A DNA stretch of 9,835 nt from Candidatus Hecatellales archaeon (GTDB lineage Archaea > Thermoproteota > Bathyarchaeia > Hecatellales > Hecatellaceae): positions 1-9,835 of the forward strand of contig QMXU01000028.1 in assembly GCA_003662305.1 (NCBI GenBank), given 5' to 3'. Under the pieces are notes generated by a model, which saw nothing but the letters and a program-made list of their open reading frames with translations, was not told where the DNA came from and made no database searches. Positions within the stretch are counted from its first letter, which is position 1; each line of letters starts with the position of its first letter. Below are positions 1 through 5,904 of this stretch, in pieces. The position numbers were made by a program, and so were the translations under genes.

Positions 1-1601
1 CCAGCCTTAAAGGCGGAGCCGTTGAAGTCTACAGGGCTGTGCACCCCGGTGAAAACGTGGCTTTAGCAGGGTCAGACCTTACAGTGGGAGAGCATTCTCT
101 ACGTGGTGGAATCCTTCTGACGTCTAGGGAAATAGGTGTTCTAGCTGCCCTAGGAATAGCGGAGGCTCCCTGCTACGTTAAGCCGAAGGTTTACGTTGCC
201 TCTACGGGAGGAGAGCTGACGGAGCCTGGAAGCCCTCTAGCCTACGGTAAAATATACGACATCAACAGCTACAGTTTGATGGCAGCCGTATCAGAGACAG
301 GATGCCAGCCTGTAAGCTTAGGCGTAATCCCTGACGACGCTGAAAAGCTTAAAGGTAAAATCTTGGAAGGCGTGGAAAAAGGAGATGTACTTCTGGTTTC
401 AGGAGGAACCTCCGCCGGGGCTGGAGACCTCTTATACAGGGTGGCTGAGAGTCTAGGCGAAATTCTCTTCCACGGAGTTTCCATCAAGCCTGGAAAGCCA
501 ACCCTAGCCGCGAAGGTTGAAGGAAAACCCGTGCTAGGCCTTCCAGGCTATCCAACCTCAGCCCTCATGGTCTTCCACAAGCTTTTCAGCCCCATCCTAA
601 GGGCTATGGCAGGTCTACCTCCTGAAGCCGTTGAAGGCTTAGTGGAGGCTAGAACAGGAGAGAAAATGTTCTCAGCCCAAGGACGTAGAGAATTCATACC
701 GGTTCACCTGGTTGAAGCTGAAGGCGGACTCCTAGCCTTCCAGGTGGAAGGAGGCTCTGGAGCTATAACCTCGCTGGCTGACGCTGACGGCTTCCTAGAG
801 GTCCCTGAAAACCGGACGATTCTGGAGGCTGGAGAACCTGTCAAAGTCAGGCTTTTCAGCGTTAAACTGTCAGCCCCCCACATGGTAGTAGCTGGCAGCC
901 CATGCCCAGGGCTGGAAGTCCTCCTGAAGCTTCTAAAGGGGAAGCATCCCTGGATAAACTTCAAAATGGTTGCCTCCTCTTCCACGGGAGGGCTGGCAGC
1001 CTTAAAGAGGGGGCTGGCCGACCTAGCAGGCATACACCTATACGACTTGGAAGAGAAACAGTACAACCTTCCCTTCATTAAACGTTACGGGCTGGAGGGG
1101 AAAGCAGCCCTGTACAGGGGTTACCTACGCAGGGTAGGCTTCATCCTTCCCAAAGGAAACCCTAAAGGCTTCAGTGGAATCAAAGACCTGCTAAAGCCGG
1201 GCGTAACCTTTGTAAACCTGAGCAGAAATTTCGAGGCAAGAACACTTTTAGACATCCACCTTGAAAAGCTTGCCAGCGAGAAAGGGCTTAAGCCGGAAGA
1301 GTTAGCCTTAAAAATTGGGGGGTACAGCTGGGAGGCAAGGTCCCCCCAGGCAGTGGTTTCCATTATTCTCCACGGGAAGGCTGACGTAGGCTTAGGCGTG
1401 GAGGCTGCTGCGGAGCTTCACGGGTTAGACTTCATCCCTCTGGCTGTGGAAAACTATGATTTCGCTGTGAGGCTTGACAGAGCTGAAAAGCCTGCTGTTA
1501 AAGCCTTCCTTGAAACTCTCTCATCGGAAGAGTTTAAGGAGTCCTTAAAGAAGGTACATGGTCTTCAGCCCACACCTCAAACAGGGGAAAGAATCTGTTA
1601 G
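1..1601 (+). CDS. moeA: MoeA-type molybdopterin molybdenumtransferase fused to PBP-like domain (5' partial)
   Basis: The protein inserts molybdate (or tungstate) into adenylylated pyranopterin, the last step of Moco/Wco synthesis, in the cytoplasm. The frame is open to the left edge (first full codon at base 3), so the GTG at 39 is not the start. What is visible begins in the end of the MoeA N-terminal region (GENVALAGSD). It continues with the MoCF/MogA-like domain (about bases 180-620), with SGGTSAG, KPGKPT and GLPGYPTSA standing for the usual SGG, KPGKP and GLPGNPxS signatures. A MoeA domain IV follows (about 620-870), then a roughly 240-residue periplasmic-binding-like domain (about 875-1590) with STGGLAAL, DLAGIHL and a GKADVGLG segment. 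MoeA-PBP fusions are known in archaea and bacteria; the extra domain is presumed to sense a ligand. The family's NRxxGSGTR-like stretch is degenerate here (SRNFEART). The gene ends TAG, 21 bases from the convergent permease gene. Confidence 0.9.
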   Translation, partial: SLKGGAVEVYRAVHPGENVALAGSDLTVGEHSLRGGILLTSREIGVLAALGIAEAPCYVKPKVYVASTGGELTEPGSPLAYGKIYDINSYSLMAAVSETGCQPVSLGVIPDDAEKLKGKILEGVEKGDVLLVSGGTSAGAGDLLYRVAESLGEILFHGVSIKPGKPTLAAKVEGKPVLGLPGYPTSALMVFHKLFSPILRAMAGLPPEAVEGLVEARTGEKMFSAQGRREFIPVHLVEAEGGLLAFQVEGGSGAITSLADADGFLEVPENRTILEAGEPVKVRLFSVKLSAPHMVVAGSPCPGLEVLLKLLKGKHPWINFKMVASSSTGGLAALKRGLADLAGIHLYDLEEKQYNLPFIKRYGLEGKAALYRGYLRRVGFILPKGNPKGFSGIKDLLKPGVTFVNLSRNFEARTLLDIHLEKLASEKGLKPEELALKIGGYSWEARSPQAVVSIILHGKADVGLGVEAAAELHGLDFIPLAVENYDFAVRLDRAEKPAVKAFLETLSSEEFKESLKKVHGLQPTPQTGERIC

Positions 1602-1622
1602 CCCTAGTGGGAAGGGTTTCCT

Positions 1623-2417
1623 TTAAAACACAAACGCTCTTAAAGTTACTAGCACCGCCAGGGTAAACATGAGGATTCCGTAGGAAAATCTTAGTTTCTC
1701 CCTCCCAGCTTTTAGGGAGATTTTAGCGCCGAGCATTCCACCAATTAGGCAGGCTATCCCAATCGAGACTACTGCCAGCCAGTCAACTTCTCCGGCTGCC
1801 GCCAGATGCCCCATAAGGCCGAAGAGAGCTGTCAGGAAAACCATGCCTGAAGACGTACCGACGGCGATTTCCATGGGAACCCCACACAGCAAAACCATTA
1901 TTGGAACCTTGAAAACTCCGCCAGTAACTCCAACCATTCCAGCAAAGAAACCTATAAAACCCGTCATAACACAGGTTAAAGGAATATTAACAGCATAAGT
2001 TTCACCCTTAAACTTTCTTTTCCACGTGAACCTTCCGCTTTTAAGCCGGCCTCCCCTAAAAGGCTTAATCATGAGCATTCCCGCAAGTAAAATAATGGCG
2101 ACCAGCGACAAGTTCAGAAAATACTCGTCAAAAAAGTTCGCGTAGTATCCTCCGACGAAAGCCATTATGTCTGTTGGAGGATCTATAATGGCAGCCAGCT
2201 TCCAGTCGAATTTTCCGCTTCTGAGAAAAACCGTGAAAGCGGATGAAGACGCTAAAGTTATCGCGAACAGGCTTACAATGCTGGCAGCCTTAATAGGATA
2301 GCCTCCTAAAACCAGTAGAGGAACGTAAACCAGCCCCCCACCTAGACCAAACATGGAAAAAACAGAGGAAACCACGAAGAAGACAATCGTGTAAGCGAGA
2401 AGGTTCAAGATAATCAT
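1623..2417 (-). CDS. TauE/SafE-family membrane permease (sulfite/sulfonate export-like)
   Basis: This is an integral membrane protein of 264 residues, a normal length for the TauE/SafE (formerly DUF81) family, with about eight hydrophobic segments in two halves. Each half opens with the family's glycine-rich motif: FGLGGGLVYVPLL at 23-35 and GVTGGVFKVPIM at 163-174. GTSS (187-190) and GGMLGAKIS (226-234) also fit. A basic loop (about 119-138) separates the halves and is expected on the cytoplasmic side. Family members move sulfite, sulfoacetate or other small organosulfur anions; the substrate here cannot be read from sequence. The ATG start is preceded by GAGGAG about 12 bases upstream, a slightly long spacer, and no better in-frame start exists. 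It faces moeA tail to tail and lies 111 bases downstream of the small membrane protein on the same strand. Confidence 0.85.
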   Translation of the reverse strand: MIILNLLAYTIVFFVVSSVFSMFGLGGGLVYVPLLVLGGYPIKAASIVSLFAITLASSSAFTVFLRSGKFDWKLAAIIDPPTDIMAFVGGYYANFFDEYFLNLSLVAIILLAGMLMIKPFRGGRLKSGRFTWKRKFKGETYAVNIPLTCVMTGFIGFFAGMVGVTGGVFKVPIMVLLCGVPMEIAVGTSSGMVFLTALFGLMGHLAAAGEVDWLAVVSIGIACLIGGMLGAKISLKAGREKLRFSYGILMFTLAVLVTLRAFVF

Positions 2418-2444
2418 TACAGGATATCTCTCCTCTGTAAGAGC

Positions 2445-2488
2445 ATATAAGGCTTAAGCTTCTCCCGGCAGTTTTAAACGATTATAAG
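2445..2488 (-). promoter_or_regulatory. Candidate archaeal promoter region for the TauE/SafE gene
   Basis: Two TATA-like elements read toward the permease gene. TTATAT at 2450-2445 would start transcription only a few bases before the ATG at 2417, giving a nearly leaderless mRNA that loses the ribosome site. CTTATAAT at 2488-2481 would start near 2460 and keep the GAGGAG site in a leader of about 40 bases, so it is the more plausible one. The rest of the 111-base gap (2418-2528) shows nothing else I can name. Confidence 0.35.
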
Positions 2489-2528
2489 TTATCGGGCAGA
2501 AGAGTCCATAATGTTAAGGGCTTAGTTT

Positions 2529-2789
2529 TCACTTCCGCTGTAAGAGGATTTTAAGTCTGCCATAGAGAACCTTCCAGTTTAAGACGGCGTGGATGGCTGC
2601 TAAAACGATGGCGGCTAGGGCTATGTAGAAGTGAAGGTTAAGGGCAGAAGTTTTAACCGCCTTGCCAAGACCTCCACCTCCCAAATGGAAGAAGTAGAAC
2701 TTCAAGCCGGTAACGCCTGCCAAGATGAAAACTGCGATGAGGGCAAGGTCTACGGCAACCATGAAAGCTACCAGGCTTTTCCCTTTCAA
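2529..2789 (-). CDS. Small two-helix membrane protein, DUF4405/cytochrome b-like
   Basis: This 86-residue protein has two hydrophobic helices (about 8-30 and 50-72) joined by a glycine-rich loop (GGGGLG, 37-42) and a basic tail. The second helix carries His53 and His67 followed by Asn-Trp. A pair of histidines 14 residues apart in one helix, ending HxxLNW, is the pattern of small DUF4405-type and cytochrome b helices that hold haem; haem binding here is an inference. His35 may be an additional ligand. The start is TTG at 2789; the first ATG is codon 10 (2762-2760) and has no ribosome site. The TTG has AGGAG only 2 bases away and GGGAGGG 12 bases away, so the start is uncertain. The opposite-strand frame over the same bases lacks any recognisable features. 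The partner could be a redox enzyme encoded elsewhere. Confidence 0.65.
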   Translation of the reverse strand: MKGKSLVAFMVAVDLALIAVFILAGVTGLKFYFFHLGGGGLGKAVKTSALNLHFYIALAAIVLAAIHAVLNWKVLYGRLKILLQRK

Positions 2790-2827
2790 AACTCCTTTCT
2801 TCCCTCCCTCTTTTTGGCGAAAGCACC

Positions 2828-2835
2828 CTTATAAG
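2828..2835 (-). promoter_or_regulatory. TATA-like element for the small membrane protein gene
   Basis: CTTATAAG lies about 40 bases before the TTG start at 2789. Transcription beginning about 25 bases downstream would start near 2806 and give a short leader that holds the GGGAGGG/AGGAG purine tract. The element is palindromic, so it could in principle also read right; the + strand gene has its own better-placed candidate. Confidence 0.4.
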
Positions 2836-2860
2836 AGATTCCTTTACCGCTTTTTTCGGA

Positions 2861-2870
2861 AATTTAAAAT
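2861..2870 (+). promoter_or_regulatory. TATA-like element for lysZ
   Basis: AATTTAAAAT, just after a T-run, lies about 70 bases before the GTG at 2935. Transcription from about 2892 would give a leader near 43 bases. Together with the element at 2828-2835 it makes the 145-base gap 2790-2934 a divergent promoter region. Nothing else is recognisable in the gap. Confidence 0.4.
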
Positions 2871-2934
2871 AGGGTTGGGAAGGCTAGGAAACTGAAGGCT
2901 TTAAGGGTGAGAAGGGCTGTCATGGGAAGTCTTT

Positions 2935-3735
2935 GTGGTTAAGGTTGGAGGCAGACTTGTGAGGGAGGGCGGCGTTCCAGAGCCTATTCTCGACGATTTG
3001 AAAACCCTTTACGCTAGTAGGAGGCTGGTTTTCGTCCACGGAGGCGCCGACATAGTTACGGAGATTGCTGAGCGTATGGGCAAAAAGCAGAGGTTCATCG
3101 TTTCACCCGACGGGATGCGAAGCCGCTACACGGACAGGGAAACCATGGAAATCTACGCCATGGTGATGGCGGGTAAAATAAACAAGCAGCTGGTAGCCTC
3201 CTTCCAAGCGAAAGGCATGAAGGCTGTAGGGTTAAGCGGAGCTGACGGAATGCTGCTTAAAGCCGAAAGAAAGAAGAAGCTTGTAATCCTAGATGAACGT
3301 GGAAGAAAAGTCGCCATAGACGGAGGCTACACGGGAAGAATCCGCGAGGTAAACGGAGGCCTACTCCTCAGCCTTCTAGGGGAAAACTATGTTCCCGTGG
3401 TAGCCCCCATAGCCATAGACGACGAGTACAACCTAGTGAACGTTGACAGCGACCGGGCTGCAGCCTACCTGGCAGGAGCCTTAAAAGCCAGCTGCATCGT
3501 GTACTGCACGGATGTGGAAGGCGTAATCCTAGACGGGAAACGCGTTGAGAAGCTCACAGCCTTCGAGGCGGAGGAGGAACTTCCGAGAATAGGCCATGGG
3601 ATGAAGCGTAAAGTGTACGCGGCGCTTGAAGCCTTGAATATGGGTGTAGGCGAGGTTATAATCACCTATGGGCTGGGTGAAAAACCTGTAAGCTCAGCCC
3701 TAGAACGCAAGGTGGGAACCTTAATTGTCCCTTAA
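2935..3735 (+). CDS. lysZ: [LysW]-aminoadipate/[LysW]-glutamate kinase
   Basis: The enzyme phosphorylates the side-chain carboxylate of alpha-aminoadipate (lysine route) or glutamate (ornithine/arginine route) while the amino group is held on the carrier protein LysW. It is a cytoplasmic amino acid kinase-fold enzyme related to ArgB. Visible signatures are KVGGR (3-7) for phosphate binding, HGG (35-37), the LysZ-typical RYTDRET (64-70), GLSGADG (99-105), NVDSD (169-173) and GHGMKRK (220-226). The length of 266 residues is normal. The GTG start is chosen because the frame is closed by TGA at 2908-2910 and the only other candidate is a CTG at 2917. The ATG at 2922 is out of frame. The ribosome site is weak (GGGAA, 6 bases off). 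lysJ overlaps its end by 11 bases. Whether it serves lysine, arginine or both cannot be told from sequence alone. Confidence 0.9.
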   Translation: MVKVGGRLVREGGVPEPILDDLKTLYASRRLVFVHGGADIVTEIAERMGKKQRFIVSPDGMRSRYTDRETMEIYAMVMAGKINKQLVASFQAKGMKAVGLSGADGMLLKAERKKKLVILDERGRKVAIDGGYTGRIREVNGGLLLSLLGENYVPVVAPIAIDDEYNLVNVDSDRAAAYLAGALKASCIVYCTDVEGVILDGKRVEKLTAFEAEEELPRIGHGMKRKVYAALEALNMGVGEVIITYGLGEKPVSSALERKVGTLIVP

Positions 3736-4930
3736 CCGTGAAGAGGTTATCAGGCTTGAAAACAAGTGGATTGCCCCCGTTTTCCACAGGCGTCCGGTAG
3801 TAGCCGTTCGAGGCAGAGACGCCATCCTATGGGATGCCGACGGCAGGCAGTACGTGGACTGCATGGCAGGGTATGGGGCAGCCTTCCTAGGCCACTGCCA
3901 CCCGAAGGTCGTTGAGGCTGTGAAAGCTCAAGCTGAAAAGCTTCTGGCATGCCACGGCTCGGTTTACGCTGAAGCCAGAGCCAGGCTTCTGAGGCAGATA
4001 GAGCGTATAGCACCTAAAGGGTTTGGGAAAATTTTCCTTTCAAACAGCGGTACGGAAGCTGTTGAGCTTGCCTTCAAGGCTGCGAGGAAGTACACTGGGA
4101 AACGGGAGATCATCGCCATGATGAGAGGCTTCCACGGTAAGACTTTCGGAGCTCTGTCTGCCACCTGGAACCCTAAGTATCGGGCTCCCTTCGAGCCTCT
4201 GCTTCCAGGCGTCAAATTTGCCCCCTACGGGAAGGCTGAGAAGGTTAGAGAGGCGGTAACCCCTGACACAGCAGCCGTAATCGTTGAGCCAGTTCAAGGT
4301 GAAGGCGGAATCTACGTGGCTCCTGAAGGCTACCTTGAAGAGCTTAGGGAAATCTGCGACCAGCATGGCATAATACTGATTTTCGACGAAATTCAGACGG
4401 GCTTCGGCAGGACTGGAAGGCTTTTCGCCTACGAGCACTGGAACGTCCTACCTGACATCCTCTGCCTTGCCAAGGCTGCTGGAAGCGGAGTTCCAATAGG
4501 CATAACGCTGACCCTAGATGAAATCCTCGGAGGCTTCTCTATAGGCGAGCATTCAAGCACCTTCAGCGGCAACCCTCTGGCATGTGCTGCCGCAGCAGCC
4601 ACCATAGAAGTGCTGGTGGAAGGAAGACTCTGGGAGAGAGCTGAAGCCTTAGGAAGCCTGTTCAAAAAACTTCTAACCGCGATGGCTGAGAAATACCGGG
4701 TGGTAAAGGAGGTTCGAGGCTTAGGCTTAATGCTCGGTGTAGAATACCGCTTCGACATTCTCGACATTCTGAACGGACTGCTCGAAAGAGGCGTAATATC
4801 GCTGAGCTCGGGAACGAGAATCCTGCGGTTTCTACCGCCAGTATCCATAACGGAAGCTCAAATAGAATACGTGGTCGAGAAGCTGGAAGAGTGCACCAAG
4901 CTGCTAGAGGAGGGAAAAATGAAAAGTTGA
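3725..4930 (+). CDS. lysJ: [LysW]-aminoadipate/glutamate semialdehyde aminotransferase
   Basis: A class III pyridoxal-phosphate aminotransferase of the ArgD/LysJ group, 401 residues. It converts the LysW-bound semialdehyde into the matching lysine or ornithine derivative, using glutamate as amino donor. SNSGTEA (106-112) binds the cofactor phosphate, FHGKT (136-140) stacks the ring, EPVQGEGG (188-195) and DEIQTGFGRTG (221-231) are conserved, and Lys250 in LCLAKAAGSG is the predicted Schiff-base lysine. STFSGNPLACAAA (278-290) completes the active site. The TTG start at 3725 overlaps lysZ by 11 bases and has GGTGG about 9 bases upstream; no other in-frame start keeps the N-terminal helix. Placement next to lysZ argues for the LysW pathway rather than a 4-aminobutyrate or generic acetylornithine aminotransferase, but the family is hard to split by eye. 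Confidence 0.85.
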   Translation: MSLNREEVIRLENKWIAPVFHRRPVVAVRGRDAILWDADGRQYVDCMAGYGAAFLGHCHPKVVEAVKAQAEKLLACHGSVYAEARARLLRQIERIAPKGFGKIFLSNSGTEAVELAFKAARKYTGKREIIAMMRGFHGKTFGALSATWNPKYRAPFEPLLPGVKFAPYGKAEKVREAVTPDTAAVIVEPVQGEGGIYVAPEGYLEELREICDQHGIILIFDEIQTGFGRTGRLFAYEHWNVLPDILCLAKAAGSGVPIGITLTLDEILGGFSIGEHSSTFSGNPLACAAAAATIEVLVEGRLWERAEALGSLFKKLLTAMAEKYRVVKEVRGLGLMLGVEYRFDILDILNGLLERGVISLSSGTRILRFLPPVSITEAQIEYVVEKLEECTKLLEEGKMKS

Positions 4931-5100
4931 AAGATGGAAAGTGGAGGGTTCAACTTCAAGTAAACGGGGAAACCATGCCCTTAAACCCCTTCGTAAGCCA
5001 GATGATAACCTCCATCATCCTCGGAATGATTTCACCCCTGAAAGGGCTGCCTGAAAACATTGAAACCATAACTGTGACCGTGGAAAAGCTAAAGGAATAA
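4927..5100 (+). CDS. Conserved-looking 57-aa protein of unknown function
   Basis: I cannot assign a function. The 57-residue protein runs from a charged N-terminus (MKDGKW) through two beta-strand-like stretches (RVQLQVNG) to LNPFVSQMI, a hydrophobic helix-like segment (TSIILGMI), a short linker (SPLKGLPENI) and a final strand (TITVTVEKLKE). It has no cysteines and lacks the CxxC zinc sites and acidic C-terminus of LysW, so it is not the missing carrier. The TTG start is preferred because it overlaps the lysJ stop as TTGA (4927-4930), a coupling geometry; GGAGG lies 13 bases upstream, longer than ideal. A GTG at 4891 would add 12 unconvincing residues. Strand alternation and the coupling support a real gene. 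The C-terminus overlaps the convergent cofE end by 12 bases. Confidence 0.65.
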   Translation: MKDGKWRVQLQVNGETMPLNPFVSQMITSIILGMISPLKGLPENIETITVTVEKLKE

Positions 5101-5865
5101 GTCTTTGTCTCTAGGCCTGACAAGCTGTCTTCCACCGGGCTTACGGCTTTCCTCATACTTGTAGCCTCGAATTACCGCTATGGGTATCCCCTCGTCTGCT
5201 TCCCCCATAACCAGCTCGGCTGCTGAAGCAAGCTCATCTGCAACGGCAATCTCTTTTACTTGAAGCTTCCTGCCGAAGAGGTCTTTTTCACCTCTTCTAT
5301 CATGGATAGGCTTCATCCCTGAAACTCCAAGGGCGACGTTAACTTGTCCAAGCCTGAAAGGCCTTCCGAAAGTGTCAGAAACTACAACGGCAACACGCTT
5401 ACCTGTCAGCCTGTAAATTTCATTTTTTATTTTTTTGGCTGACAGGTCTGGGTCGGAGGGTAGGAGAGCTGCTGTGTCCCCCCCTGAAACATTAGAAAGG
5501 TCAACCCCGGAATTGGCACACACATACCCGTGCCTTGTTCTGGTTATCAGATGGCCATTTCTAAACCTTAAAACTTCTAGGGCCTCCCTAAGGATGAGTT
5601 CGACAACTTCCGCCTCCTTACCAAGCTTCTCAGCCATGATTCTGGCTTTAAGCCCGGGCTTCACGTTTTTAAGCTTAACCATCCGCCCTTCAGCCTTGGA
5701 AACTATAACCTGTGAAACCACGACAACGTCTCCATCCTGCAGGTTTTCACCCATCCGCTTGAGGGCTTCCACGAGTAGCCTGGCGATGCTGTCTCCACGC
5801 CTAACCAGTGGGATTCCCTGAACGCCGATGACCTCCAACTTCAAGCTCTTCTCCCGGAAAGCCAT
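5089..5865 (-). CDS. cofE: Coenzyme F420-0:L-glutamate ligase
   Basis: CofE adds L-glutamate residues to F420-0 using GTP and divalent metal, giving F420 with its polyglutamate tail. At 258 residues it is the usual length of the archaeal stand-alone enzyme, without the C-terminal reductase domain of actinobacterial FbiB. Conserved pieces, in order, are GIPLV with Asp25 nearby (17-25), DGDVVVVSQVIVSKAEGR (44-61), CANSGVD (116-122), LLPSDPD (134-140), SDTFGRPFRLG (163-173), DLFGRKL (195-201) and ADELASAAEL (209-218). The ATG start has GAGGT 3 bases upstream. It lies 39 bases after mrpD on the same strand with no TATA-like element in the gap, so it is probably co-transcribed with the antiporter genes. 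Its last 12 bases overlap the end of the convergent 57-aa gene. The gene implies that the host makes F420. Confidence 0.93.
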   Translation of the reverse strand: MAFREKSLKLEVIGVQGIPLVRRGDSIARLLVEALKRMGENLQDGDVVVVSQVIVSKAEGRMVKLKNVKPGLKARIMAEKLGKEAEVVELILREALEVLRFRNGHLITRTRHGYVCANSGVDLSNVSGGDTAALLPSDPDLSAKKIKNEIYRLTGKRVAVVVSDTFGRPFRLGQVNVALGVSGMKPIHDRRGEKDLFGRKLQVKEIAVADELASAAELVMGEADEGIPIAVIRGYKYEESRKPGGRQLVRPRDKDLFL

Positions 5866-5904
5866 AGGACCTCAACCATACCTAGCCAACCCCAAACTTA
5901 AGCG

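Noticed and set aside
1602..1622. Possible hairpin terminator (GGAA-loop-TTCC) between moeA and the permease gene
   Set aside because: The stem is only about four base pairs and the T-run is short; too weak to call.
2631..2834. A 67-codon plus-strand frame opposite the small membrane protein
   Set aside because: Low-complexity-looking residues with no domain, whereas the minus strand gives two clean helices with spaced histidines and an upstream TATA-like element.
4040..4438. A 132-codon open frame on the minus strand inside lysJ
   Set aside because: It lies fully antisense to a clearly conserved aminotransferase, has no ribosome site or recognisable motif, and reads like a frame shadow.
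4429..4848. A 139-codon minus-strand open frame inside lysJ
   Set aside because: Serine/proline/arginine-rich antisense composition typical of a shadow of a conserved coding strand; no family resemblance.
4891..4926. GTG at 4891 as the start of the 57-aa gene
   Set aside because: It would overlap lysJ by 40 bases with a poor ribosome site and add a charged, non-family-like leader; the TTGA overlap start is more natural.
5410..5440. T-rich run suggesting a terminator
   Set aside because: It lies inside the conserved part of cofE and encodes Lys/Ile/Asn codons on the minus strand; coding explains it.
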